From: Helopsaltes ochotensis | Lineage: Eukaryota > Chordata > Aves > Passeriformes > Locustellidae | Reading direction: 5' to 3' | Assembly (NCBI GenBank): GCA_013400155.1 | Contig: VXBM01001312.1 | Span: 1 to 64,000, forward strand | Length of the DNA: 64,000 nt | In this document: piece by piece, positions 36,701 through 51,700 of the stretch | Layout of the letters: the number at the start of each line of letters is the position of its first letter | How positions within the stretch are numbered: the first letter of the stretch is position 1 | Made by a program: the position numbers and the translations under genes | Notes under the pieces: model-generated | Databases searched by the model: none | The model's input: the letters and a program-made list of their open reading frames with translations, nothing else | What the model was told of the DNA's origin: nothing

Positions 36701-39700
36701 TCCTCAGGTACACAGATTTCTTTCGACTTTCACTATGCTAATTATCTTCTTATTTATTACTTGTTTTATCAGCACATCACAAAGTACATATAAGCCCATT
36801 GTAGTTAGTAGGGTTTAACTTTGGACATTTTGAGGCTTATCTCATTTATCTTTATCTCCTGTGTATACTTGGAAGGATACAAAGCTGTCCAGCAAAACAC
36901 AGCTAATAATATGACAGTTCAAGGAATCTAACCTAATTTTGCTTCAACTTTCTTGATTTAAATCCTGCCCCAGATCTAACTGCTATTCCCACTACTGCTT
37001 TTGCAAATCAAGTTTTTTAATTTTCCACAGCAGGCATTGAGGAAACTACAAACCTACTTGATGCTGCAAGGGAAATGCACTTTATAAATGTTACAAATAT
37101 GATTCTGATTTGGTTGTTTCAGTTCTGCTGGACAGACATCTATTCACTCATGCATGGCACTTGAGATTTTTCTGTGTACCTCCAGATATCAAATAATTTC
37201 ATTTCTGTAAAATCTCTGGCTCTTTTTGACTGAAGCTATTGCTTTCCTATTCAACTACTTTCAGTTATCTATAAAGGATCCCATACTGTCTTTAGATCAA
37301 AGCTCCTGTTTATTGGCAAGATTTCAACTGAAAATCAACAGAAAATTTCATCTCTGTTTCAGGACTAATAAGTATAAAAAACACAAATAGCACAACCAGC
37401 TCAAGAGAGTGCAGTTCGTAGACAACATTGTCCTTAGGTACAGACAATGGGACACAGAAATTAAGCCAGATACTTCAGCTTTTGCTCCGTGTTGATAAAG
37501 AAGAAAATGCGTTTTCCAAGACTCAGGCAAATTAATGTGGCTAAGCAGCTGGCATTTCAGGGGGATGGTTCCCTCCCTCATCCAAAGTAACGAAAGAGCC
37601 CTCCTGCTGAGACTAAAATTATCCTAATCACTGAAATTACCTCTACAGCCCTTCTGTGTCTTACAGTCAATGCTGCAAAGACAAGACCAAAATTTTTTTC
37701 ACTCTATTAAAATTCAGAGATTCTGCTTTAAGAGGGATTTTGACATTTTCTCTGGCACAATTAAATTGAAAAGAGAAATAGGACAAGGTCGGTATTTCAC
37801 TGTATGTTTCCTGCTACTCCCAATACATGGCCTTCTGTTTAAAACCATCTTACAAGAGTGTCTTTGATCCTTTCATTAGCTTGGCTGTTTAATATTTGTA
37901 GTTCATCTTATTAATTAGCCAAGGTGTTTGTCAAGTTACACAAAAACCAGGTAATTTCCACTGAGCAAGTCTGCAACACAGAAAGTGCTTTGCCATATAT
38001 TTTCTCAATTTTTAAAATGATAAGCAAGATGGAAAATGAGGTATGGAGGGCAACTTGCTCTGAGCAGTAGAAGGAACTGGTTTAAGAATCAGCAAGTTCC
38101 TGCTCCCCGCATTCACATGTGCTGAAATGAATCTGTGACAGCCTCATTACCTGTCAGCCTAGAAACATTTAAGTAACTTGTTAAATAAAACACATCTCAA
38201 GTCTTACCTGAAATTTGCCACACAGTTTGTGGTGGGCCAGCCCAAAACAAAGGACCGGTCTGGGTCTGTGCTACCTTCACAGACCTCTTCTGTACAAAAT
38301 GCTGTCCACATCTCACAGAGACGTGCTTGGCACTTCAGCTTGAAATGAGAGTGTGACCTGCAGGTGGAAATTCACAGGTGTGTTACACTCATGAAAACAC
38401 AGAAGAGAGATTTAACAACTAGAGTTTTGTTTTCCTTCAGGCACACGTGAGGCTTGCACTGGAGCTGATAGAAGAAGCACTTCTGCTTCAGTTAAAGAAA
38501 ATGTTTTATTGGTAGCATATAAAAACAGACCAATTTTTCATTTAAATGGGATCAACCAATCTCTTATTTGTGAGATAAACAGATTGCTTGTGGCATCCCT
38601 AGACATCCCTCTTCTTGGGGAAAAGCTGTCCATGTCTAGAGTTTCCCTTCAAATCTTGCTATGAGGCAAAGGTTGCCACTTGTATTTGACTCTCCTTTCA
38701 GTGACTTTAATACCATTGAGGAGTTCACAATACAGTTCTATTGCTTGGTCTCAGGGTCAAAAAAGATGGTGAGTTTAAGTAGTGACAACTAGGCCAGGGC
38801 AAATGAAGCAAACCTGAAGAAAGAGCAAGCAGAAAATTGCCATTTGTGTTACACAGCCTCCACAAACTTTCTACATGGTAACTTTAGGACCACATCACTT
38901 GGAGAATGAGCCAAGACCTGGCACATTCTCAAAATATTTACTCGTCTGCAAGGAAGAGACATAATTTTCCCAAATTTGGCCCTTCCTATGTTTTTGCTAC
39001 TAAACAATTGAGTAAAGATCAAATCTACAGAATTTCACATTTTAACTTCAACTCTTTTCTTCCAATAGATTTCCCTTTAAGTGTCCTTCCTTGGTAGGAT
39101 TGGAGAGTGTTAGTGCTACATGAGAAACAAGTAAAAACTCCCAAAGTCAACCCAGTTCTGTAGCACAGCTACAGCCACTTGCTTCAAGCCTTGTAGAATT
39201 ATCTAGGCTATGGTTCTCCTGGGCCAGAAGGGAAAGGCTGGAGGAAAAGTATCCCCTCCCTGAAACCAAGAGCACATCAGCCCACCACTGTGTTCAATTG
39301 TGGATGGGGACAGGGCTGTGCACCACAGTGACTAGTGCTCTATAAATAAATATGCCAGGTAAGCAACATCTTAGAGCTTTGGCACACATGGACTACCTTC
39401 TCTGAGATTAGCCTCATTTACAAGGTATTTGATTTGGGACAGATTGAACTAATACAGTCTGAAACATGAAAGCACTTGTGGCTTCAAAGAGGACATAGAT
39501 GAACCTGGCTGGTCTGAGTTTTCCAGGTGTAGTGGGGTAATGCAGCACATTCAGAGGAAGGTCAAGAAAGAACCATCGGTACATATCAAACCTAAGGCTA
39601 TGGTGTCTCCTGATGAGCTGAACATTTCACCTCTCTTTATTACATTTTGCTATCCAATTGAAGAGAAAGTACAGGAGCATATTTCAACGTGCTTGTTTGC

Positions 39701-42700
39701 AAATCAGTTTATGATGCAACAAGTAAGGTCTGTCAAGAATACAGAAATAACTGTAGTCTGACTGACCATAGAATGAATTTTGAAAATGCAGTTTTACAAA
39801 AAATACAGCTGTGAATTCTAATGTAGATGTTAATAAGTGGATGTCTGGTCTGACTGCACCAAATCAATCTGTTGACCCTCCCTTTCTCCTCAACTTCTTT
39901 TCACCATTACTCAGTATATTGAACACTCTACATGCTGGTTCATTTTTAAAATATTTACAGTCCATAAATCCAGATCCCTACAGTGCCAGTAGCAGGTGTC
40001 AGCAGGGTGTTGGCAGAAACACAAGGATGTTCTCCAATCTATATTCTTACCCTGTTTGTCATGCCTAGTCACAGCTTTCAGCTATTATGAGTATTCAAGT
40101 GGCCTAGTTTCCAGAGGTACTGAAACAGTAGCCTCCATTAACATCTAAAGAGCCCGAAGTATAATTTTATCCCTATCTGCCATGTCCTTTATGCAATCCA
40201 TGGCTTCTCAGCATTTGTGAAACATGGGTGGTCTATTTAAATGCCAAAACATTACCTTTAGAAATGAACATATTGCTGACTAAGGAAGAAGCATGACAGA
40301 ACATTTTAAAAATGGGTACAGTAACAATCTAAAGAGTACAGTTTATTTTTTAAGGAAGTCCCCTAGCAAATGTTACTGTAAATATCAGGCCGATTCCAAA
40401 TTGACTGAAATCAACAGAAAAATCATGAAAACCAATGCTGTAGATATTGACACACTACGCCACCTCTGCAGAGTACACACAGTTCCTTTTGCTTACAATT
40501 GGATACCTTGTAGCCAATAACAGATGGAAGATTAATTTCTCTCTAGATTTGCTAATCTCCTTAACTGAACCCTCTGACAAAAGCAGTTATGGATCTACTG
40601 TGAGACTGCTACTGTAATTCCATGTATGCACTCAGCCATTAATTTCTATGTCCAGCCACTTTGGGAAAATACCCTTAAAAGGCACATGTATGTACACAGG
40701 TGCACGTCACAAAGGAGGAAAAGGAAACCATTTCTCTGTGTCTCCCGCACAAAACCTTACGTGAGACACCTTCATCATTGAACTGACAGATCCTTAAAAT
40801 ATTTACTCTGCCAAATAAAAACACACTCTCTTTATGAAATCTAATCAATACATTTAAAAAGAGTATAACATTTTACACACTTACCCTTGTAGCATCCCTA
40901 GACATCCCTCTTAAAAAAGAGTATAACATTTTACACACTTACCCTTGGTTTAGTTAGAAAAACTCTTTCAATAAATAAATTTGTGATTTAACTCTCACAT
41001 AAAGGTAGTTAGGACAGGGCAGCAGAGGAGCACAGCCTGTGAGTATCATTCTTATTTTTTATAAACTGGTATGATGCATCATAGGAAACTGTGAGTTTGT
41101 ATTTCAGAAGTTATTAGAAAGTACCAGAAAATGAATCCACAGGCCCCTTGTCCAGAGTCATACATGGACCAGTTATGGAGAGAGCTTACTTACCCCTCAC
41201 AAATTCCAATGGGAGCAATGCCAATTTGTTGCCTTTAAGCAGGAGCTCAGTGCTGTACAAGCAGTTTACTCAGCAAGCTCAGAGGACACAAGATACTTGT
41301 TCTCTTCAGGAAAAACTGGTACCCATTTGCTGGTCATACAAAGCCTGATTGTACATGAGCTCCATTTGTGCAGTGACTGGTCACCTGCAGCTGAGCTCAC
41401 ACCCGCACGGGGCTCAGCTGGGCCAAAGATACCTTAGGGGTTCATACATCCAGAGCTGAAAAACTACTTAAGACACAAGTATTCACAGGGAATAATTCTG
41501 AACTTAAGTAAGATTCAACTGTATCATTAATTCTGTCCTAGTCTTTCTGCTTTGACTCTGTACCAGCTATTAAAAAGTCAATAGCAATCAACAGTCACGG
41601 CCACATAGCAATACACACACTTGGTTTTTCCTTCTAGGAATCAGCATTGGCATTTTAGTGTGAGACAGCTTTAAAAATGCTGATTTTTAAGTAGTATTCA
41701 TTAGTGACAGCTCTGATGCTTTAATTGCTGACAGGGCAGCTGTGGAAAGAACATCCCAATTAGTTCTTCAAAATACATGAAGTAAAATCACTCAAAATAC
41801 TATTTTTACCATTTCTATCAAAGACTTGCTCCCCCCCCCTTTTTTCACATGCAAAAGCACAATTTGTTCTCTTCCACCTTTTTTAAACATTGTATCTCTT
41901 CACCACATTAAATCACATGCTGTATGAGCTGTTATTACTCCCTGGGGACCAGATTTTTGTGTGGTTACACCAACTAGTGCTTTCCTATGCAAATAGCCCC
42001 ACTGGGACCCAGCCAAACCTGCAGAAATCTGCAGCTCAGCCTGGGGCTGTAACACAGCTTGTGCTCAGCAGACTGACCAGGGATGGGGACTTTATCCCTC
42101 CTGACTGTACTCTTCTACAGTTTAGGAGTTAAGGTAGTGGACCATGCCCACTAATTGCCAGTGGACAGAGAGAGACCCCCAAGAGCATGACTCCTCTCAC
42201 CCACTATCAATGCTCTTCCAGCACAGGTGAGTTTGCCACAGTAAAGGAGCTGGTTTTGCCTCAGTGACTGTAAGAGGAACCTAGAAAGCTATGTAAGTTG
42301 CAAGTACTTCACTTTACAGCTGAAATTAGGTGAGATGAATTCTACCCTAAACCAGCAACAAACAAAAATCCATACAATAACAATGCTGTTACTGCTCGTG
42401 CTGGTAGAATACCAAGATTTCCCCTAAATATCCTTATGTTCTCCACCCACCCATAGCAGAAACATGTCTTGTGTAAAATATCCTCTGCGTTGTCACACCA
42501 CATCAAGTGAGGGAGTTCAGCTGGGGGGGTTATGTTTACTATGTGTGATTCAAACAGACACAGCTCGGATTTCTACAGAAAACACAGATTTCTTCTGGCT
42601 TTTCCCAGAAGCCCCTGAAACAATTGCTTAAGCAAAACGACACATTGCAAAAGCCCAGGATTCACATTGAGATTTCCCACCCTGTGAAACCACAACACAG

Positions 42701-45700
42701 TGCCTAACAGAGAGTGAAGCTACATCAGGATTTTTTATTATTATTATTTCTCCATAACCCCTAACAACAAGTGAAAGCACCCTCTAAAATTGCCTTAAAC
42801 CACAAATGCCGCATGAAGCTGGCATGCTAGACACAGCTTGTAAATGTGATTTAATTGTGAATGGTAGAGTGAATAATCAGAGCTCAACAGCAAGCCTGAT
42901 TACACATGAACACTACCCAGACTGCTCAGCATGGCTTCCCCTTCCCCATGCTCCTTCTGGAACAGGACAACCTACAGAGACAGACACCGCCGTGCCACCT
43001 CGAACATCTGTTTTTATACAGCTGCTCATCCCTGGTGTGTCTCAAAGCAGCTTCCAGGTAAGGGTTAAAACCTCTAATCTCTCTACAACACAACCACTGG
43101 CGTTATCCAAACCCCACAGGACTGAAGATGATCTGTCTAAAAACAAGAAATTGAAGGTAGCACATTGGACATAGCTGAGCGCCAATGTGTCTTCTGTGAC
43201 ACTGCACTCCCGAAGTGGAGAAGATGACAGAAAACAAGAAATATATCAAAGAATATCTGATACTTCCAAAAATGCTGCATCCTGAAATTCCTCTGTGGCT
43301 ATGAGGTTTTCAAAGGTCCCTGGAGAGATCAAAATAAAATGTTTCCTTATGATTTAGGGAAGAATTGCTACTAAAAAAGCATTCTGGAAATCCATGCTAT
43401 TGTTCCACTGAAGAAAGGTCTGCTCTGCAGGAGCAGTGTCTGAGGGGCCATACTTACTTGGACTTGGCAACAACCAGAAGGTCTGTGAAGAGGAAAAGGT
43501 GTCGCTCCTGGGTTTGCAGACTCGTCTTCAGCTGCACGTGGCCATCCAGGATGAACGTTCGGTTGTGGCATATGAAAGACTGCACGAGGGGCCATGCCTC
43601 TGGGCTGATGGGGGACAAGCAGCCTTCCCTGCAAAAGGACAGCAAATAAAGGGAATAAAGGAAAGCAAATCAGCTACTTGCCTGTGAGTGAGAACCAGGC
43701 AGTGACTTCCCATACCTACTGGCAAAAAGTAATTTATTTGACCACATTTCAGTGAAGGATGAGAGGCACTTACAGGATAATTCAGCAGTCAGATTCTGAC
43801 ACAAAATCTGTTAGGGACTGTCCTTACTGAACCTTTACATCCCAAGCTGTAAAAGCTGTATCATTTAGCAGGAATAGAATTTAGCAAAGGACAATAATAT
43901 AGACACAGCCCTTCCCATTTTCACTATTCATACTTGTTTCCCTTTGTATTGAAGTTTTAGATAAAATATTTCATCTCCTGTAGGTCACATATGCTTGATG
44001 AACAGATAATTGCACACCCACCTTGATGAGAATAGGACTCATACTCAGGGTTAAAAGCCATTTATAGAACTTATTCAGAAACAAGAACAAATATAAGGTG
44101 TTATTGAGCCTTGCTAGAGACACACCATGTACTAGATGCAACATACGAAGGCTGCTCAGCCTTTTTCTCTCCTGGCACACAACCTGCAAGCATTGAAATA
44201 AGCTCCTGCTGCAGGGTTTGGTTGTGTGTCTGGAGCACAGCTCTGCTTATCTGAGGCTGCTGGCTAATCCAAACCCAAGTCTGTGGGAGAAAGGAAATAG
44301 CAAGCTCTCTCCTAGGAGACACTGATCTTTTCTAAGGATGTATCGAGTAAGTTGCAGCCCAAGGTGGAGACGTGATTCTCTCAATCTTTCCTGATCTAAC
44401 TGTTCTACATAAAGCAGCTGAATAGTTATTAAAGCAGAAATAGATTTTCTCTAGCATGATGGTCAGCTTACTCACCCAGACAGGACATGCCTACTTTCTG
44501 AGCCTTGCTCTAACAAATGAGTATATATATGGAGCCAAACGAAATGAATGTGAGGGTTTGAGATGAGGACAGTCCTTCTTTAGGGTTCCCTAGAAGCTTG
44601 CAGCAGGCCAGGCTCTCCCTTGGAAAGCCAGAGGCATGGCCTCAAGTTCTCATACATAGCTGACAGAACTGAACCTGGATCTCCTATACCCTGGTGTATC
44701 TTAAATAGTGAATTTCTGGATTAAATCCAGGAACCATCAGCATCTTTTACTCATGATTTTAAAATCCAACTTTTCAACTATTTACTTTCCCAAGAGATGC
44801 CTCCAAATGAACTATTTCCCTTTGGCAAAACAAATCAGTTCAATTGTTATTCAAATGTATTTACTTATTTTTTTCTTGTTAAAAGAAATTAAGCTAACAC
44901 TTATCAGGCATGATCAGCTTGGCAAGGGCAAGCTGAAGGGAACAGCTTTGCAATTCCAGTTTATTCCTGATCCCTCTGGAATGGATGACAAACACCTAAT
45001 GACTTTTCTGGGAGAAGAAATGGAGCTTATATGGTGAAAGACACAAAACAAACAGGGAGAGAATAAAAGAAAACAAGAACAAGCACAGGAAACCTTCAAA
45101 GAAGGTTATAAATCTTGTACATCTCTTAAAGCCTGGATGACTCATGACCCTCCTCTCCTTGATACTTGTGGCTGGATTATGCAGAAAGTTATTTAGGAAA
45201 TCCTGAGCTGGGAGAGAAAGGATAAGCTCTAAGATTGGCCTACATTAGCAGGATACACTTTCACTGATGTATAAGGAGCTGGCAAGGATCTCTACCTGCT
45301 GGGAAGGGCCTTGAATTTGGCCTTGGATTCCCCTTTCTGGCTGGACATCTTCAATTTTTAAAAGAATTCCCGAACTTATTTTGTCTTAAATTCTGTCTTA
45401 CTCTTGTCTTTCATTACCTATCCCTTCAGGTAAGAGAGAAGGGAGTGACTTACCAAATGAATAATGCAAACCTAAGTTATTTGATCATTCGTATGCAGAA
45501 GGGGTGTCCAGGAGTAGGGAGGCTAAAGCAGAGGGAGAAGTTTTGGTCCAGCATAAAAGGGTTACACATTGTGTGCCCAGCAACAGGAGCCAGGGGAACA
45601 ACAAGCACCTCTCCCACCCTGCCACTCCCATTGGACTAGAAATTGCCACCTCACCAGTCCATCAGTGAGTGTTAGGTAACTGGGACTCCATTTCATTAAC

Positions 45701-48700
45701 TCCCTAGCAGCACTTGGCACGGAAACTTAAGCAGAATTCAGGAATGCTGATGAGTCCACCTGCATGAAAGCCATGCATGGCCTTTTCCTCAAAGATTAAA
45801 TCAGGGATATGCTCACCTGTACTTGAACCCACTAACAACAGTTGTGAGGAAAACCCTTTTCATGTTACACTGCTGTAAGCATTGTTACAATCACAAGGTC
45901 TGGCTTTTATGTCTCCATACAGGCAATTCTGTTTGATTATTCCTACTTGTACGCTTTCTACATCACGATTCATAAGCCCAGGAGCCTCTCAAATTAAACT
46001 AGGCAAAATCTTTGCCATGTTGGTACACAATGAAGGTGTAGTAGGTTTAGTAATGCCAGCAGGGTCAAGCAAATTGAACTGTCTTTCGAGCCAATGTCTT
46101 TCAAACACACCTGTCAGCTGAACTCTAATAAGCACTCTTACATACACTAATATTAGACCTTACCTGATAAGCCTTATTAAAATAAAAAAAAGAAAAGAAA
46201 AAAAAGAAGTGCCAATATTTTCTTCAAAGTGGAAAAAAAATTCAAAGCCATTAATTTAGCCAGAATCTTCTAATGCCCCAGGAACAAGGAACATGGAGGA
46301 AATTCATGTCAGCAGTGACTAAAATGTCTTTTGGAAAGCAGGCTTTTGATCCTCTCAATTAAGGTTCCTTTGTTACATGACATGAATGAAACCCAAGTGT
46401 TGTTACATTGAAGAAAATGCAGATCAGCAATATCCTCAGGCATAGGGATTTATATGACAGAGGTATTTTTGCAGTTCAGTTTTTAATGGCTCAATGATTT
46501 TTCTGGCCATTAGATGGGTCTAATTTTGAAAAAGTGCTAAGTATATAAATACTGATTCTTTGAAAATTACTTTCAATAAAAATAGGCAAAATTCAGGTCA
46601 ACATGATTTCTGATATAAATAAAAAATTTAAGTCAGCGATGTAGGGCTCTCTCTGCCTTTCCTGTGTTTCCCTGAAAATCACTTCATGATTAGCACTAGT
46701 AAAAATCCCACACAGTAACATTTTTCCATTTTGGCAGAAAAAAAAAGCTGTCATCCAGGTTTGTTTCGAAGGAACTGTGAACTGATGCCGAGAAGATGGG
46801 GTTAGATGAGGATCCTGTAGAGCCAGCAACCAGTCATGTTCCATTTTGTGAGGAAACAAGGCTGACACTGATGTTTAGATTGCATTGACATTATGAAACT
46901 CTAGTCTTAAGTGAACATTTTTTTCTGAGAGTACTATTTTGGGGGTCTGAAATTTCCATGTGAGACTTTAACTAAGGAGAAAATTTTGTAATTTGAGGGT
47001 ATCTACAGAGGTATTCTTGAGCTCTTCAGGAAAAGACTAAAATCACTGTGCTGGATGAAATTAGTAGAAAGATAATTGAAGATTTCTTTCTGGGTGTTTC
47101 CAGAATATGAATTTTTATATCTCTTATTTTTCAAATTAATCAAAATAGTCATTCTGTGCCTATTTAAAAGGCACTATGATTTAAAAGACCACTTCAATTT
47201 TTTTAGGTGAAACATATGAGGGTGAAAGCTACAGTAGTCAGCCAAATACTGAAAAACACATCTTGGCTACATTCGGTGTGAAAGCTACCATCAGAGCTCA
47301 CTTCATTAATTCTGTATTTACCAGAAACCACAGAAACACAAAAAATACTTCTTCCCCCTGAAGAACTTTCTTGGGGTTTCCAGTAAAGCTGATACCTGAA
47401 TGGCATTACCCACAAAATATTTATTCTTGGTGTTAATGGAGATGTCAGCTTTATTCTCTGTTTATAGTGAAAACAATGAAAGAAAATAAACTTTTTGGAG
47501 GATAGCTTAACAATCCATGCTAAGTGGTTACTAAACCCATGATCCAAATGTCATTTATTCCAATAGGAAGCTTTCCCCTGATTTCAGCTGATGATGACTT
47601 CATCCTATCATTGGTTTAGATTAAGCTCTAAGATGCCTTAGGGGAACAACTTGTTCCAAGGCAGCTAAGCTGGAATGAGCTTCTGCAGGTACCTCAGCTA
47701 TATGACATCTCTCTCACAGACTCCTCATGCTCCATCCTAAACTCCATTGTTTTGGTTATTGTTCTCTGCCAGAACTTTTCTCCACTGATGATCTCTCTGC
47801 AGCCACAGAAGTTGATTTCCTCTTACGATGCAGAACCAGTGCTCTCCACATGACTGATACCTATTGAAAGAAAATGTCATTTCTCTTTTTAACCTCTGAA
47901 GTCCTTCTCGAGATGTAGGTGAGAAATTCACCTTTTTATCGGCAGAGCAGTGAAATAATAGCTATTCAAAAGGCTGAAATCTGAACCAGCCCAGCCCTGT
48001 GCGAGGCTGCACTTGGTCTGTCAAACACATACGTAAACCTTTCCAAATTCCTCTTACAGTGAACAACTTGGCCTACACTCATTTCACAAATATGTACTGT
48101 AGGTATAAATCCTGCATGCCTCCACTAGTGCAAGCTCAAGTAAGGACCAATTGGCTTTTTCCAGTTTTCACACAATCAATCATAGAAACATAGAATGTCC
48201 TGAGGTGGAAGGCACCTATGAGAATCACTCAACCACAGAGTCACAGAATAGCCTGGGTTGGAAGGGACTTTTAAAGGTCATCTAGTCCAACACCCCTGCA
48301 AAGAGCAGGGACACCTTCTTCTACATCAGGTTGCTCAGAGCCCTTACCAACCTGACCTTGAATCTTTCCAGGCATGGGGTATCTTAACACTCGTCAAGGA
48401 AACCTATCCTACACACCACCTTTAGGTACTGCAAGACTGCTCTAAGGTCTCCACAGAGCTCTTCTCCAGGCTGAACAGTTCCAATTCTATCAGCCTTTCC
48501 TCTTAGGAGAGGTGTTCCATCCTTCTAGTAATCTTCATGGCTTTCCTCACCTGGCTCAAATAGGTTCATGTTCTTTCTGTGCTGGGGACCCCAGAACTGG
48601 ACACAGAACTCCAGGTGGGGTTTCATCAGAGTGGAGGAAAGGGGGAGAATCCCCTTCCTCGACCTGCTGCCCACACTGCTTTTGATGCACCCCAGGACAC

Positions 48701-51700
48701 ACTTGGTCCTCCTGGCTGCCAGGGCATTGCTGACTCATACTCAACTTGTCACTGACCAGGACTCCCAGATCCATTTCCCCTGAGCTGCTTTCCAGTGTCT
48801 CACTCCCCAGTCAGTCTGTACATGCAGGGCTGCCCCATCCCAGGTGCAGAATCCAGCACTTGCTCTATTTAAACTTCATGCAGTTGGTGATTGCTCATGT
48901 CTCTAATTTGCCTACATCTCTCTGCAGGGCCTCTCTGCCCTTCAAGGAAGGCAACAGTTCCTCCTGGCTTGGTTTCATCAGCTTTCCTTTGGTGTCATAA
49001 GTGTACCTTCAAGTCCTGTGCCCAAGTCATTTATGAAAACAGTGAAGAGGACCTGCCTCCAGGCATAGAGCTTGCAGCTTAAATCTAACCTTGTTTTGGC
49101 TACAGGCTAGAGAGGCCACCAAGCAAAGCACCTGCTAATCTTCCTCACAGTGTTCAGGTACATCAGACTTACTTTGTATATCTCAAAGGCTAGTTTTGGA
49201 TGGCTCTAAAGAATAAGCAATTTATCTTTTAGGAATAATAAAGCAAATGAACTTTCAACTTTAGCGTCTCTCAGTGAAGCATTTACTTTACCATCGCTGA
49301 ATCGCAGCTTTGGGCTAGAGCAGCCCACTGAGAGAAGCAGGAGCTACTCACATCCTTTCAAGGCTAGTGAAAACAGCAGCTACCCGCACCATAAGAAATG
49401 TCTACAATTCAGCCCACATTATGGATTTTTGCCAAAATGGATTATCAGTCAGGGAAAACATGTCATTTGTGACCAGAGATACCCCAAAAAACAAGCAATA
49501 TCTAGAAGGTAACTTCCTCCACTGTCTGAATAAAGCTTACATTGGAAATCAGGTAAAAATACTTGCATTTTTTTCCTGTGCCTCCTATTCCAACCATTAA
49601 GCTCCTAAAAAAGTCCTGTGAGAAGAAACTTCAATAGGAGCTTAATAGATGGTTTCCTTGCTTTTTGCTAATGAGGCAGAACCTGCTAACTGGATCTTGG
49701 AAGCCAAGATGGTTTACTGCTGTAAATCTGTTAACACTCAGACATATTACCCATGCTGTGGCTAGAGGGTGTTTTGCATTCAAGGTAATTAACTTAATAA
49801 GGTAGTGAGAACAATTCTTTAACCAAAAGCAAATAGCTCAAATTTGGTGTGCGAGAGCTCCCCAAATAAGGTGAGATAAGGTGGAACAAAAACCCCAACC
49901 AAATCTGTAACTCAGCAGTGAGTACTGACTCACCTTGCAGCACTCCTTATAGTGCACCAAAGGTCAATGTTAAGGCTTCAGGACTTCAACACACATTGAA
50001 TTTCATCATAAATGGTAATCTGGATGTGACCTGAACTGTATTCTAGCCAAATTGACAAAATCATCACAGACTTTGCCAAAATAATCACACAAAATAGATC
50101 ATTGGATTCTGTACACGAAAGGAGAAGAATGAAAAACTAAATGAAAGAAGAGCTTTTCTTGTACAATGAAAACAACTGCCCATGCTCAGGCCTGAACACA
50201 GGACAATGGAGATAGTCCTGTTCATGCTCCTGAATTATTTAGTTTCTATCATGCTGGCAGCTTATTTTAATAAGCACATGGCTTGAAGAATCACTCCTCA
50301 GGCTAGAATGGCCGTGAAGAGAAAGGAGGCTACAACTGCACTACACCTATTTGCAGACCTACCTCCAAAATCAAGGGGATTTGTCAGCAAGGGGCTTTGT
50401 CTTTGAAAAACAGCTGAGGAACAAGCAAAGCCCTGTGTAAGTTCTTGATCATTCCCTCAAACCAACTGGTTTGTAGATGGAAAAGGGAAGAAACAGGGAG
50501 ATACAACACAGCACTCCTCAATAATGCTATCTGGAGATGTCCTTGTGATGGCTTCTGGCTTGGCACAAACTATCTATAGATGGAGTAAGGAGATGAAAAC
50601 AGGAATGCCAACAGCCATGCCCATTTCCCATGGCTTGCTCAGTCCTGCCTGCTCCATCTCCATTGCCTGCTCAGCACCATAATGCAAAGCCCTGCTGGCC
50701 ACAGGGACAAGCACGCTGGCCTCAGGGACAAGCATTCACAGCTCCCATTGCCATGAACAAGGTAACACAGACAAGGCTCACCCACACGGAACAATCTGCA
50801 GCTCAGAGTCCTACTTAGATGGGCAGATATATATAGCTATAGATATATATAGAGATAGAGATATAAAATCTCCTGCATTTTTAAAGGTGCTAACTGCTCC
50901 TTTGTGTCACTGCCTCCGAACCACCACTAGTGGCCTCGGCAAGTCACCCACATGCTCAGGATCTGCCCACTTCAAATCTTCGTGATCCTCAATATGCACT
51001 TCATCTACATTTGTATGCCACTTCATTGTAATAAATAACAGTTATACTTGGAAGGCAAAAGAAAGCACAAGAAGTATGAGCCTGAAGGTGGGAGTGTTTT
51101 CCAGGAAGGTGGTAGGTAAGACGTGGGCCAGCTCAAAGTCAGTATGCAGTTGTAAACTTACACGGACTATTTATAGAAGGGACTTCAATAAACAAGCATA
51201 GATCTCCCTTAATAACATGGGCTGCCAACCCATTTCTGAAAATCTGCTGTCAGTTGATCCCTGCTATGCCAAGGGAGCTTCGTTCTGAGGATGCTGGGCA
51301 TGTTCACATGCTGTTATCTTTGGCAAATCTCATGCAGTTGAAGCAGCACTTTGTGAAAACAGCGCAGCATTCCAGAAATAGCAAGTCTATTTTCTGCAGC
51401 ACTCCTTTAAAGTCCCCTAGGCCATCACCATTGTGGGTACGTAGCTTTTGTGCTGTGAAACAAGTGAGATCTGCTTGGTTTTTCAAAGAGCATTAGTTGC
51501 CAAGTTTTACAATGCCTGATTCAAGTGTTCTTGCAACTTCTTTTTTACAAGTAATGTATTTGAACAAACAGGGGCCAGTCAACCCTCACCCCTGCATTTT
51601 CCCTTGTGGACTGTGCCTCTGAATCTCATAGGGAGTCCTCTGACCTGGAGCACGTATCAGCCTCAGTTCACAGCCTCCAGCACAGAGGTGTCCTCACTCT

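Noticed and set aside
43365..43687. Plus-strand frames of 83-94 codons over the PH exon
   Set aside because: Antisense shadows of exon B, whose identity is secured by the protein match and splice sites.
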